Part shown: piece by piece, positions 7,315 to 15,873 of the stretch
How the letters are laid out: each line of letters starts with the position of its first letter
How positions within the stretch are numbered: position 1 is the first letter of the stretch
DNA from: a virus
DNA length: 23,325 nt
Reading direction: 5' to 3' (one strand)
IMG/VR virus record: IMGVR_UViG_3300042402_005693
Location: 1-23,325 of that record
The notes under the pieces: model-generated
What the model was told of the DNA's origin: nothing
The model's input: only the letters and a program-made list of their open reading frames with translations
Databases searched by the model: none
Position numbers and translations under genes: made by a program

Positions 7315-8041
7315 AAATCCAATTAGGGTTTCTATACACAAGATTTATCTCGTTATGATATGTATGTTCTTGGTTTGGATGCCTTCTTTGATACATATGA
7401 ATTTCATTATTATGGCAATATTTGTCTATGAGATAACAAATAGATGTACCAACTGTATGAATTTCTGATGCATTTTCAAATGCCTTTATCCAATCAAAAA
7501 CATTAAATCCATTAGATTTATCTTGATGAAGATTCATATAATGAACTTTCTTATCTGTATTCACAGTAAAATTATCAGAGTCATCTGGATCAGTACCAAA
7601 TGCACGATTAACAATTACATAATCACCAGTAAGTTCATAGGTTTTAATTAATTCATTTTCTCTTTCTTCATCTCGAATAACATCAAATGATTTTCTATAA
7701 TCTGAGATAGGAATAGAAAGGAAATAATACTTTGCTGCCATTACTGAACATCTTGGCAAATACCTATCTGCAAAACTTGCAGGAACATAAAGTTCATTTT
7801 CGGTTTGATGAATATTAACGGTTCCATAATACTGCTTTAAAGGAAAATCATCAGATTCTCTAACCCAAATTAAATTATCTTTTTTCAGATACTTTACAAT
7901 CAAGTCATAGTAAACATCGCCTACAGGATAATAAACAGTATATCCTTCATTAATAACCACATCAACAAGTTTTTGGAGCCACAAAACATCACCAAGTCCA
8001 ACTGGTTGGTAGATGAGACAGGTTTTATTTGTAGTAGTCAT
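7301..8041 (-). CDS. GT9/heptosyltransferase-like protein, function uncertain
   Basis: 246 residues. The N-terminus (CLIYQPVGLGDVLWLQKLVDVVINEGYTVYYPV, about 8-40) resembles the first beta-alpha unit of GT9 heptosyltransferases (GxGDxL). Near the C-terminus, ASEIHTVGTSICYLIDKY (191-208) looks like the GT9 strand and helix that bind the nucleotide sugar. It is shorter than true heptosyltransferases (about 320-350 aa), and I see no complete family signature. It may be a reduced GT-B transferase. Two other proteins in this operon (14097-14990 and 14981-15871) show the same type of N-terminus. Confidence 0.6.
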   Translation of the reverse strand: MTTTNKTCLIYQPVGLGDVLWLQKLVDVVINEGYTVYYPVGDVYYDLIVKYLKKDNLIWVRESDDFPLKQYYGTVNIHQTENELYVPASFADRYLPRCSVMAAKYYFLSIPISDYRKSFDVIRDEERENELIKTYELTGDYVIVNRAFGTDPDDSDNFTVNTDKKVHYMNLHQDKSNGFNVFDWIKAFENASEIHTVGTSICYLIDKYCHNNEIHMYQRRHPNQEHTYHNEINLVYRNPNWIYENE

Positions 8042-8861
8042 AACAATCTCTAATTCCTTTTTCTAAACCATCGTATTCTATACATTCAATACTATTTGGA
8101 TATCCACAATATGGATACTCTTCATAATTGCCTTTTTTGATAATTTCGACCTTATGATCTGAAAGATTATTGATCATACTCGCCATTTCGCTGAGATAAT
8201 ATTTGTCTTTATATACGCAATTAACATCATTAATCATGGATCTTTTGCCTATAGATAAAAAATAACTAATAATTTTATACAAGTCATTAGCATAGATAAA
8301 ATCCATTTTTCTATCTTTGAAAATTTCTATATTTCTTTTATTAATATAATTATTAATATTTGTATTAAAAAATCTACTCGACTCCTCATAAGGACCAAAA
8401 CATCCAAAAATGCGAAGATTAATTCCTTTTGGATGATTTAAAACTCTTTTTGATATACAATACTTTGAAAATCCATAGTTATCTCCAGGAACAACTAATC
8501 CAAAATCATTAGGGGATGGTTGCTCCACAGGTGCTGGACGACCATAAGAAGCACCACTATCTAGATTAATAAAAAGTTCAGTCTTCTCAACATGTCTGAA
8601 AATATTTTCAAACATTGCCATATTTTTATAAAAGACACTTGGACCATCTTCTACTTCTCGGCGGCCGCCAATAATAGCTCCGTGAATAATTGCATAATAT
8701 TTTTCATCCGTAAATAAGGAATCTACCTCACTAGTAATTTCCAATCTAACTTGATGAGATCTAGGTCTTACAACTTCCCAACCTTCTTTTTCTAAAAGAG
8801 GAATAATCTGCCGACCAATAAATCCATTGCCACCAGTAAATAAAATTTTATCTCTTTTCAT
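8025..8861 (-). CDS. NAD(P)-dependent epimerase/dehydratase (extended SDR)
   Basis: 278 residues with the SDR cofactor motif GGNGFIG (10-16) and the catalytic Tyr129-xxx-Lys133 (NYGFSKYC). The substrate half is short. This enzyme could reduce or epimerise a nucleotide-4-ketosugar. It is placed directly after the split transketolase and the RfbH-like dehydratase, so it is a candidate for the reductase that completes their product. It is not a close match to classical GDP-fucose synthase, and the sugar specificity cannot be assigned. It starts by an ATGA overlap with the transketolase half. Confidence 0.75.
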   Translation of the reverse strand: MKRDKILFTGGNGFIGRQIIPLLEKEGWEVVRPRSHQVRLEITSEVDSLFTDEKYYAIIHGAIIGGRREVEDGPSVFYKNMAMFENIFRHVEKTELFINLDSGASYGRPAPVEQPSPNDFGLVVPGDNYGFSKYCISKRVLNHPKGINLRIFGCFGPYEESSRFFNTNINNYINKRNIEIFKDRKMDFIYANDLYKIISYFLSIGKRSMINDVNCVYKDKYYLSEMASMINNLSDHKVEIIKKGNYEEYPYCGYPNSIECIEYDGLEKGIRDCYDYYK

Positions 8862-9334
8862 CTTTTTAAATTGATATATGTCGGTTTTTCATTATAAAGA
8901 AAAGATTTAATATCAACATCTTCTGCTGATTGTGGATGATAAACTTCAATACCTGGAAGTGCTTCTAAGACTTTTAAATCTTCAAAAGCATAGTGTGAAA
9001 ATCCACATGGACCATAATCATCATTTCTTCCACTACCAACTAGTTTAACTGGAATTTGTTCATAGTGCAAATAATTACGAATAAACTCAAATGGTCTGTA
9101 AAGAACAAAAGGAGTAATTGAATAGCAAACAGGAATTTTACCTTCTAAAGCAAAACCAACTCCCATACCAATCATGAGTTGCTCTGCAGCGCCAGGATTA
9201 ATAACCCTGTTTGGAAATTCTTCTCTAAGGTGATCGAAAACCTTATAACCAACATCTCCAACTAAAAGAACAATGTTTTCATTATTCTTCATTTCTTCAG
9301 TGAGAAGCTCTTGAAATCTACGTCTCATACTCAT
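8858..9334 (-). CDS. Split transketolase, pyrimidine-binding (second) subunit
   Basis: A 158-residue protein equal to the middle (PYR) domain of transketolase. Glu51 in NPGAAEQLMIGMGVGFALEG (46-64) is the conserved glutamate that activates thiamine diphosphate. YSITPFVLYRPFEFIRN (71-87) matches the transketolase YSTF..R segment. The third, C-terminal transketolase domain is absent, as in other minimal split transketolases. It is joined to the first half by ATGA. The pair is probably a heteromer that moves a two-carbon ketol unit, plausibly onto a keto-sugar in this setting. Confidence 0.85.
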   Translation of the reverse strand: MSMRRRFQELLTEEMKNNENIVLLVGDVGYKVFDHLREEFPNRVINPGAAEQLMIGMGVGFALEGKIPVCYSITPFVLYRPFEFIRNYLHYEQIPVKLVGSGRNDDYGPCGFSHYAFEDLKVLEALPGIEVYHPQSAEDVDIKSFLYNEKPTYINLKR

Positions 9335-9948
9335 AGCGATTCAATTGCCTCCAGATATTGTTTTTCAGTAAAGTTAATATAATGCGCGTCTAATCCACTT
9401 AAACCAAAGTGTTCAACGGAAGTTCTGACAAAATTTACATCAGGATTAAACACTTTAATTCTATCTTCAAGGTAATTTAAATCCACTGGATCATATGCCG
9501 CCCAACCATTTGCATTGACATATATTTTGAGATTAGTAACATTTTTTTCATGAGCGAATCTCAATGCTTCCCAAACAGATCCTTCTGCACACTCACCATC
9601 AGAAATCATACAGTATACATTTCTATTTGGATTTGCTAACGCTCTTCCAACTGCAACGGTAATACCCATTCCCAGACTTCCGGTTGAGCAATAAATCTTA
9701 TCCAATTCATTCCTTTTTGGATGCTCTCCGTATTTTTCAAGAAGGTTTTCAGCATCTAGTCCATAATACTTTTCCAAAATAACATAAAGAGCAACTGCAG
9801 AATGCCCATTAGACAAGATAAAAATATCATCCTCATTCATGGACTGATATATCTTGTCTAAGGTATGTAAGCAAGAAAAGTAACTACCCAAATGATGTAA
9901 TTTATTTCTATAACAAACATCAAGTAGTCTGCGATAAAGAGTTTTCAT
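9331..9948 (-). CDS. Split transketolase, thiamine-diphosphate-binding (first) subunit
   Basis: 205 residues covering the PP domain of transketolase: LHHLGSYFSCLHTL (17-30), ILSNGHSAVALY (44-55; usually SKGHA), STGSLGMG (88-95) and the diphosphate/Mg2+-binding ISDGECAEGSVWEALRFA (115-132), ending near Asn145. The usual GDG is SDG here, a mild deviation; the metal-ligand Asp is kept. It overlaps the RfbH-like gene by ATGA and the second half by ATGA, so all three are probably translated together. Alternatives are 1-deoxyxylulose-5-phosphate synthase-like or sulfopyruvate-type TPP enzymes; TGSLG and EGxxWEA favour transketolase. Confidence 0.86.
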   Translation of the reverse strand: MKTLYRRLLDVCYRNKLHHLGSYFSCLHTLDKIYQSMNEDDIFILSNGHSAVALYVILEKYYGLDAENLLEKYGEHPKRNELDKIYCSTGSLGMGITVAVGRALANPNRNVYCMISDGECAEGSVWEALRFAHEKNVTNLKIYVNANGWAAYDPVDLNYLEDRIKVFNPDVNFVRTSVEHFGLSGLDAHYINFTEKQYLEAIESL

Positions 9949-11252
9949 TTTCTAAAAGACGAAACAACAAAACTAATATATTCAATCATAGCATCACTAA
10001 TAGTAGGTGAACATCCAACAAAAAATACTAGATCAAGAACATTAGAAGCATTTGGATATTTATTATAATCGTCAAGAGACTTATATCCAGGATGCATTAA
10101 AATATTTCCAGCAAAATAATTTCTTGTCTGGATTTTATTATCTTCAAGATGTTTTACAAGTTCTCTTTTAAGATTTTTATCGGAACAGATTATAGGAACA
10201 CCGAACCAACTTGTTTCAGCCTGAGGTAATTCATTTACACTACGAACTCCAGGAATTTTCTCAAAGATTTCCTGCAAACGAACTTTATTAAGTCTACGAA
10301 TATAATGAATCTCATCGAATTTTTCTAATTGCACAGACCCAAGAGCACCCTGAAAATCAAGTGGTTTTAAATTATATCCCATGTGATCATAAACATACTT
10401 ATGATCAATAATCTCATCATAACCAACTAACCACTTATCAAACCTTTTACCACAAACTCCACATGAAAGGAGATTTTGTTGACCAACACAGTAGCAAGCA
10501 CGACCCCACCAGGCAATGCTACGAGCGATGCTAATCAGTTCCTCATCATCAGACGAAACCATGCCGCCCTCACCAGTACAAATGTGATGAGCAGGATAAA
10601 AGGAACAGGACGCTGCAACAGCATGATCAGTTAGATATCTACCATTCCACTTACTTCCAAGTGAATCACAATTATCTGCAATCAAAAGAAGGTTATAAGA
10701 ATCACAAATATCAAGAATTACATCATAATCATAAGGATTTGCAAGAACTGGAGATGAAAAAATTGCTTTGGTTTTAGTTGTTATTTTCGATTCGATTTCA
10801 CTCAAACTCCAGTTTAAGTCACTAAAATCAATATCAACAAAAACTGGTTTCAATCCATTTTGAACAATCGGAGCAATAGTGGTAGGAAATCCAACACAAG
10901 ATACAATAATCTCATCACCATCAACCCATCCAAATCTTTTTTTAAGAGCAGCAATCATTACAAGGTTGGCAGAACTACCAGAGTTTACCATCAAAGAATG
11001 CTTTTTATTAAATTTCTTAGAAAAAGATTTCTCAAACTTGTTTACTTCTTCACCAGATGCAATCCACTTACCAGTAAGGAAAGATTTTAAAATCACTTCA
11101 ATTTCATCATTGTTCCAATATGGACCAGAATAATAAACAGGAGATTTTCCTGGAGTAAATTCTCCACTGTTAGCAAGATATGGAAAAAGATTTTCTTCAG
11201 TAGAAGAAATGTTCTCAAGGAAATCTTTAATTAGACTGTTAATGTTGCTCAT
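9945..11252 (-). CDS. RfbH/DdhC-type PLP and [2Fe-2S] 4-keto-6-deoxyhexose 3-dehydratase
   Basis: About 435 residues of the aspartate-aminotransferase fold. SFYPAHHICTGEGG (about 217-230) has histidine where aminotransferases have the PLP-binding lysine. This is typical of CDP-4-keto-6-deoxyglucose 3-dehydratase (E1), which removes the C3 hydroxyl through a PMP cofactor. A cysteine set fits the E1 iron-sulfur motif CX57CX1CX7C: Cys195, Cys253, Cys255, then Cys264 (one residue further) and Cys267, followed by GKRFDKW as in E1. The start at 11252 avoids overlap with the preceding gene; an in-frame ATG at 11303 exists. No glucose-1-P cytidylyltransferase or CDP-glucose 4,6-dehydratase lies in the window. 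The product should be a 4-keto-3,6-dideoxy sugar once reduced. Confidence 0.88.
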   Translation of the reverse strand: MSNINSLIKDFLENISSTEENLFPYLANSGEFTPGKSPVYYSGPYWNNDEIEVILKSFLTGKWIASGEEVNKFEKSFSKKFNKKHSLMVNSGSSANLVMIAALKKRFGWVDGDEIIVSCVGFPTTIAPIVQNGLKPVFVDIDFSDLNWSLSEIESKITTKTKAIFSSPVLANPYDYDVILDICDSYNLLLIADNCDSLGSKWNGRYLTDHAVAASCSFYPAHHICTGEGGMVSSDDEELISIARSIAWWGRACYCVGQQNLLSCGVCGKRFDKWLVGYDEIIDHKYVYDHMGYNLKPLDFQGALGSVQLEKFDEIHYIRRLNKVRLQEIFEKIPGVRSVNELPQAETSWFGVPIICSDKNLKRELVKHLEDNKIQTRNYFAGNILMHPGYKSLDDYNKYPNASNVLDLVFFVGCSPTISDAMIEYISFVVSSFRK

Positions 11253-11262
11253 AGATGAAAGT

Positions 11263-12114
11263 TTATTTTGTGATTTTATCAATATAGTCCAATGCTTCTT
11301 CACTTACAGCAGTTCTAAACCACTTACGAAGTCCACCACTAGACCGATTTAATTCTGCCGCCAAAGACCCACCTGCTTGGTGCAATACTTTCACTACCAT
11401 TCTATCACCATTTACAGGATCGTCAAGGCATAGTTGTCCGTCTTGAACATACAGGTCTCTCCAACTATCCCAGTGCGTTTCGATTCCCCAAGTATTACAA
11501 ACCCCATAAGAAAGACCCGTTCCCATTAAGTCTAAAATTTTAGTGGAATACTTACCCCAATGAAACAACTGATTTAAAGTATCCTGCTCGTCTCCAAGTC
11601 CATGAAAATATGGGTCAACTTCTGTCTTTATCATATAAGCTTCTTCATTTAAATTATGCCAGTCATACCAGAATTCTTTATTGTTTGATGCAATAAATCC
11701 AGCGTTTATAAATTGCTGAACTGGAATTGGATTCCCATTTCCAAAAGGAGGAAGGTGTGCAATTGTAATTCCTTGATGAGAACTTGCTTTACCTAGTGAA
11801 TTATTATTTCTCACACCGATAATGTCTTCTTCACTCTCAAATAACTCAGTTAAAGGTCCAGTGACAACAGAATCACCATCAATGTGAACAACCATATCAT
11901 AATCATTAATATATGGCATACAAGTTGGAGCCATCATCCAAACGGGTTTGAGCCAAGGGTCTTTTACCTTAGATTCCTCAGTCATTTTTGAGTCAAAAAT
12001 AAAAAAATCAATGTCAGGATGAAAATGTTTAAAGGATTTAACCAAATCCTCAACTCCAATCAAATCAACATAATCATCAGTACACCAAGTAGTGACTGCA
12101 ATTTTTTTAGACAT
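11263..12114 (-). CDS. GT8-like glycosyltransferase (GT-A fold)
   Basis: About 283 residues. KIAVTTWCTDDYVDL at the start and DMVVHIDGDSVVTGPLTELFE (about 73-93) with the DxD metal motif DGD are typical of GT-A retaining transferases related to GT8. FINAGFIASNNKEFW (about 137-151) matches the NSGVxxxN region that lines the donor site. No signal peptide or membrane segment, so it is probably cytosolic or peripheral. The ATG at 12114 lies 2 nt after the previous stop; the TTG at 12120 is in frame but less likely. Donor sugar unknown. Confidence 0.75.
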   Translation of the reverse strand: MSKKIAVTTWCTDDYVDLIGVEDLVKSFKHFHPDIDFFIFDSKMTEESKVKDPWLKPVWMMAPTCMPYINDYDMVVHIDGDSVVTGPLTELFESEEDIIGVRNNNSLGKASSHQGITIAHLPPFGNGNPIPVQQFINAGFIASNNKEFWYDWHNLNEEAYMIKTEVDPYFHGLGDEQDTLNQLFHWGKYSTKILDLMGTGLSYGVCNTWGIETHWDSWRDLYVQDGQLCLDDPVNGDRMVVKVLHQAGGSLAAELNRSSGGLRKWFRTAVSEEALDYIDKITK

Positions 12115-12116
12115 AA

Positions 12117-12488
12117 TCAATTATATTTTGGTAGAATTTTTTCTTCTTTGATTTGACTATTTGTTAATTGATTTATTTGATTTTTTACATAAAAACGTTG
12201 GTCATTATTATGATAAACATCTCTAGCAAGTTGAATGAAAGTTTCATTGAAAACTTTATTTCTTTCACAATTACGAATATCGTCTTCAACGTCCCAAATT
12301 GTTTGGTTAACCTCTCTTAGTGCATCGATCAAATTTTGAGGAACATTTAGTTCTTTAACAATAGGCGTAAGATAGTTAAGTTCATACTCAATATTTTTTA
12401 ATTTTTCATCACTATCGCATTTTTCTTTTTTAATTTCAAGGATTGTCATCTTATCGACAATCTCACCAACCGAAACTTCAATTTTCAT
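12117..12488 (-). CDS. Small helical protein found with glycan genes (DUF6165-like)
   Basis: 123 residues, highly charged and predicted all-helical. The N-terminus MKIEVSVGEIVDKMTILEIKKEK and the segment VEDDIRNCERNKVFNETFIQLARDVYHNNDQR resemble, from memory, a short family of unknown function (DUF6165) seen in polysaccharide loci. No catalytic motif, membrane segment or signal peptide. It is translationally coupled (ATGA) to the FkbM gene upstream and lies 2 nt from the GT8-like gene, so it may be a scaffold or regulator of these transferases. Function not known. Confidence 0.65.
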   Translation of the reverse strand: MKIEVSVGEIVDKMTILEIKKEKCDSDEKLKNIEYELNYLTPIVKELNVPQNLIDALREVNQTIWDVEDDIRNCERNKVFNETFIQLARDVYHNNDQRFYVKNQINQLTNSQIKEEKILPKYN

Positions 12489-13300
12489 AGTGCCATAAAT
12501 CCAGGTGTGTTATTTTGCCAATGCAATTGTTGCGTTCCATCTTGTTGGAATGAACAGTGCTTTTCAAGGTATCCTTTACCCCAAATATCATCTCCAAAAT
12601 TAATATTCATAAATGGAGTGTGTTCTTTATTTTTTCTAACGAAAAGGGAATCACCCCAACCCTGTTGAGAATAAGAAGATGACATTTCTTTAAGATCAAA
12701 TCCTATTTGATCCAACCATTTGACAACATCATCATGAGTACATCCACTTTTATGAGCATCATTAAAAGATGTTTCCATATCAATAACATTAATGTAAGAA
12801 AGATATTTTTCAAATCCTTTAAGAATATCCATTTCCGACCCTTCAGCATCAATATTCAGAAAATCATATTGGTTCATATCAATATTATTTTCTTCAATTA
12901 ACGTTGTAAGTGTTTTTGTTTTTACAGAAATACCATTTGTTTTATTCCACTCCGGTTGTCCCTGATAAAAACTTGATCCTTCTCCTTGAAGATAAAAATC
13001 TTTTTCCTTTCCATCAACATTTGATACACATTCATTTAAAGATAGTATACCCCACTTATCTGCAACTGGATTAGACATATACTTATATGTTCTAGGGTTT
13101 CCTTCAATTCCAATTACATTATTACCAACCAGTTTTGAATAACAAAATATTTCACAAAAGTCCCACATTCCAACATGAATAACGCCTTTTGGTTGAACGT
13201 TAATCCTTTCAAAAATACCAACATACTCTGCAGTTGGATTATCCCAAACAGCATATCCAGTCTCCTTGTTCGAGGAAGCATAAGGACCTAACATACTCAT
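12485..13300 (-). CDS. FkbM-family methyltransferase
   Basis: 271 residues. The SAM-binding first motif is modified (VIHVGMWDFCE, 40-50), followed by GIEGNP (64-69) and the FkbM signature YDFLNIDAEGSEMDILKGF (145-163). It probably O-methylates a sugar in the surface glycan. After about residue 225 there is a tail of some 45 residues rich in aromatic residues, Gln and His that is not part of the fold and may bind the glycan. ATGA overlaps tie it to both neighbours. Confidence 0.85.
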   Translation of the reverse strand: MSMLGPYASSNKETGYAVWDNPTAEYVGIFERINVQPKGVIHVGMWDFCEIFCYSKLVGNNVIGIEGNPRTYKYMSNPVADKWGILSLNECVSNVDGKEKDFYLQGEGSSFYQGQPEWNKTNGISVKTKTLTTLIEENNIDMNQYDFLNIDAEGSEMDILKGFEKYLSYINVIDMETSFNDAHKSGCTHDDVVKWLDQIGFDLKEMSSSYSQQGWGDSLFVRKNKEHTPFMNINFGDDIWGKGYLEKHCSFQQDGTQQLHWQNNTPGFMAL

Positions 13301-14100
13301 GAGAAATAACTCCTGTAAATAAAATCTTCTAAAACTTCCATTTCTTTTGCCTTCTCAAGATTTTCTTTTATGGCATCCATCTTACTATAATAGATTTCAT
13401 CTGAAACTTCAAACTCATCGGTAAGATCAATAATTCCATCCTTATTAAAGTAATTCCCAATATCAGGAGCACCAAGATAAACTGGAATAGTACCTGTAGC
13501 AAAACAGTCTAAAAGTTTTTCTGTAAAGTATGTTTCGTATTGTCCATTTTCAATTGCAACAGAGAACATATAATCACAAAGACCATCTTCCTTATTTGCA
13601 ATCTCATTAAACCCTCGACCATACATATCGACCTGACCCCACAATCTCTCCACCCATTCAAGACGGAGTTTATGTCCTTCACACATGGTTTTATTAGATG
13701 AAATCATAGAAATCATTTTTGACTTCTCATAGATTTTTGGTTCTTTGATCCAAAATCCTTGAGCAGGAACCCACTTAAACTTTGAATCTATTTTTAGGAG
13801 TTCTTGGTTATGAGTAAAAATAGCATCAAAGGTCTCCAAATATTTTTCTGGAAACATTTTTACACTATCTACTATTTGAGGAGTGATGTACTTTGATTCA
13901 AGTAACCATCCATATTTTGGTCCAGAAATATCATCTATCTGTGCTTGACCAAGAGTACTGTCAATATAAAAGGTTGCCTCGCCGCTTCCATCTTTAACCC
14001 ACTCAATATATTTGGATTCTTTACCGTGAACAGAATATCCCTTATTTCCATTAGTAAGATGAGTAAAAGTATTACCAACTAGATTAAATTTTGTTTTCAT
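13297..14100 (-). CDS. Glycosyltransferase family 10 (alpha-1,3/4-fucosyltransferase-like)
   Basis: 267 residues. The C-terminal core YMFSVAIENGQYETYFTEKLLDCFATGTIPVYLGAPDI (177-214) carries the GT10 signature: FxxAxEN, the Y.TEK donor-binding element and G(T/S)(I/V)PVYxGAP. GT10 enzymes move L-fucose from GDP-fucose in alpha-1,3 or 1,4 linkage. With two GT11 genes this makes three likely fucosyl-type transferases in one operon, in line with the GDP-mannose 4,6-dehydratase. A related donor such as GDP-colitose or GDP-L-galactose is also possible. Coupled by ATGA on both sides. Confidence 0.85.
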   Translation of the reverse strand: MKTKFNLVGNTFTHLTNGNKGYSVHGKESKYIEWVKDGSGEATFYIDSTLGQAQIDDISGPKYGWLLESKYITPQIVDSVKMFPEKYLETFDAIFTHNQELLKIDSKFKWVPAQGFWIKEPKIYEKSKMISMISSNKTMCEGHKLRLEWVERLWGQVDMYGRGFNEIANKEDGLCDYMFSVAIENGQYETYFTEKLLDCFATGTIPVYLGAPDIGNYFNKDGIIDLTDEFEVSDEIYYSKMDAIKENLEKAKEMEVLEDFIYRSYFS

Positions 14101-14990
14101 GGAATAATCAAATCAAGAATTTTTGAGTTATATTCAGACATTTTTAACTCAATATTATTTTTGGTGTAAATATCGTTTGCTAAATGACACCATTCATAAA
14201 GAGCTCTTGTCGAATCTAGTCTATTTAGATTTTCCAAATCAGGATAAAATTGTATTTTTCTAAACTCAAAAAACTTTAAGAAATCAAAAATACCGGTTCT
14301 TTGTCCAATCGTTACTAAGTTTTTGTATTGAACCAAATGATCACATAAATCTTGTATTTCAAACTTATCTAATTTTTGAGTGCCTTTAAAGATTTTTTGA
14401 CATGAAAAATTTTTTTTATTTGTCCAATTTACAAATACTTTATACCCTTTATCTTGCATAATTTCAACTATATTTTCCCAAAAAGAATCATCAATTTGAA
14501 AATTATCTCCTGCCTCTGGAAATAAGATACAAGTTTTTTCTTCTATAGTTTTTTCAACACTATCATATTGATGGATTTTTTGTAAGATTCCACTTTCTTC
14601 AAGTTTCTGAATTGCCCACCAATCTCTTGGAGGAAAATGCATTACTTTCAATCTTCTCAAAAGATGTGCATTACCAATACTGTGAGGTCCAAATCCGTTC
14701 TTTGACATGAGGACTTCATCCTGGTCTATAGGATATCCAGACATAATAGGAAATACCTCAACCTCTTGGCATTTTGGAGTATCTACAAAATTATCCAAAA
14801 TGAATTTGACTGCATTGAATACTCCAGGACGACATGAAATTTTATATGGAACTGGAGATTGACTTTCTAGAAAAAGAGTTGCATTAATTGCATCTCCCAT
14901 TCCCCAGTTCATCAAGTACCAGTTTTCAGTCTCAAATTTTTTTGGATTAAGTTGAGATATATCATCAAGTGTTTTATAAATTATTGACAT
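14097..14990 (-). CDS. GT9/GT-B-like protein of uncertain function
   Basis: 297 residues, AT-rich gene. WYLMNWGMGDAINATLFLE (about 24-42) resembles the glycine-rich first loop of GT9 transferases. TCILFPEAGDNFQIDDSFWENIVEIMQDKGYKVFVN (about 152-187) resembles the second Rossmann domain, where GT9 enzymes have a conserved strand followed by W...I..L. NLVTIGQRTGIFDFLKFF then parallels the (I)GxxSGxxH site. I read it as a divergent GT-B glycosyltransferase. It overlaps the next upstream gene by 10 bp. Confidence 0.6.
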   Translation of the reverse strand: MSIIYKTLDDISQLNPKKFETENWYLMNWGMGDAINATLFLESQSPVPYKISCRPGVFNAVKFILDNFVDTPKCQEVEVFPIMSGYPIDQDEVLMSKNGFGPHSIGNAHLLRRLKVMHFPPRDWWAIQKLEESGILQKIHQYDSVEKTIEEKTCILFPEAGDNFQIDDSFWENIVEIMQDKGYKVFVNWTNKKNFSCQKIFKGTQKLDKFEIQDLCDHLVQYKNLVTIGQRTGIFDFLKFFEFRKIQFYPDLENLNRLDSTRALYEWCHLANDIYTKNNIELKMSEYNSKILDLIIP

Positions 14991-15871
14991 AAGATTTTTT
15001 CCAAAATATCAAAACTATCTTTAGTGAAATTTGTGTGTATGTTTTTTGCTTTATAAAGTTTTTTATTGAAAAAGATTTCTAAATCTTTTTTATGAACATT
15101 ATCTTGAGTCTGAGATATAAGAATTTTCTGTGGGTTTTTGACATTACTATCGTGCATTGATATTGCAACAAATGCACCAGAGTTCTTACCAACAATTATA
15201 TCACAGAAAGTACTCAAATATGCATTATGAAATATATCAGATGAATGTTTACCAAAAATTGATGGAGTATGTATTACGTTTTCTTTATCAACTTTTATTT
15301 GTTCTTCGTTCATATAACAAAAATCAATATCTGGATAAAGATCGGCAAGATGAAGGATATTACCTAACCAATCATCATTGTCAGTCTGTCCAGACTTACC
15401 TTTAATGTTAATAAAAAATACTTTTTTTCTTTTACTCTCACCAAACTTTTGAATGGACTTTAAAGACTGTTCATCCAGAATGCTTTCATAATCAAAACTA
15501 ATTCCAATATCGTCTGGTATTTTTACATCAAATCCGTGCTTTCTAAAAATAAAATTCCAAATACGTCTATGAACAAAGAAAACATCTTCTAACCCAGGAA
15601 AAGTTTGATAGTTTTCAGTATTAGGAATACTCATTTCGGAGTATTCTCTATTACATAACCAAGTAGGAATATTAATATCTCCACATATTTCATTTGTAGG
15701 AATAAGTCCAGGAACTGCCTTCATAAAAATTTCAGGAAAGACAGTTCCATGCGATCCATATATGTGCTGATAATATTCATTCTCTGGATATTTCTCAACT
15801 AAAAGTTTGACGAAAGGGGCAGAGAATAAAAAATCACCAAGATGAGCCTCTGTATAAAAACAAATTTTCAT
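14981..15871 (-). CDS. GT9/heptosyltransferase-like protein
   Basis: About 296 residues. The N-terminus MKICFYTEAHLGDFLFSAPFVKLLVEKYP has the GD.L...P...L pattern of GT9 heptosyltransferases. FCDIIVGKNSGAFVAISMHD (about 224-243) parallels the family's xxVGxDSGxxHxA donor-site helix. KVFFINIKGKSGQTDNDDWLGNILHLADLYPDIDFCYMN marks the second Rossmann half. No membrane segments. The ATG at 15871 is preferred over the in-frame TTG at 15877. Probably adds a heptose or similar sugar to the glycan; not a close match to WaaC/WaaF. Confidence 0.65.
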   Translation of the reverse strand: MKICFYTEAHLGDFLFSAPFVKLLVEKYPENEYYQHIYGSHGTVFPEIFMKAVPGLIPTNEICGDINIPTWLCNREYSEMSIPNTENYQTFPGLEDVFFVHRRIWNFIFRKHGFDVKIPDDIGISFDYESILDEQSLKSIQKFGESKRKKVFFINIKGKSGQTDNDDWLGNILHLADLYPDIDFCYMNEEQIKVDKENVIHTPSIFGKHSSDIFHNAYLSTFCDIIVGKNSGAFVAISMHDSNVKNPQKILISQTQDNVHKKDLEIFFNKKLYKAKNIHTNFTKDSFDILEKILCQ

Positions 15872-15873
15872 AA

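Noticed and set aside
8858-9948. 1-deoxyxylulose-5-phosphate synthase or acetolactate-type (YerE-like) enzyme
   Set aside because: TGSLG, SDGE..EGSVWEA and the split into two short subunits fit minimal transketolase; no FAD or acetolactate-synthase features are visible.
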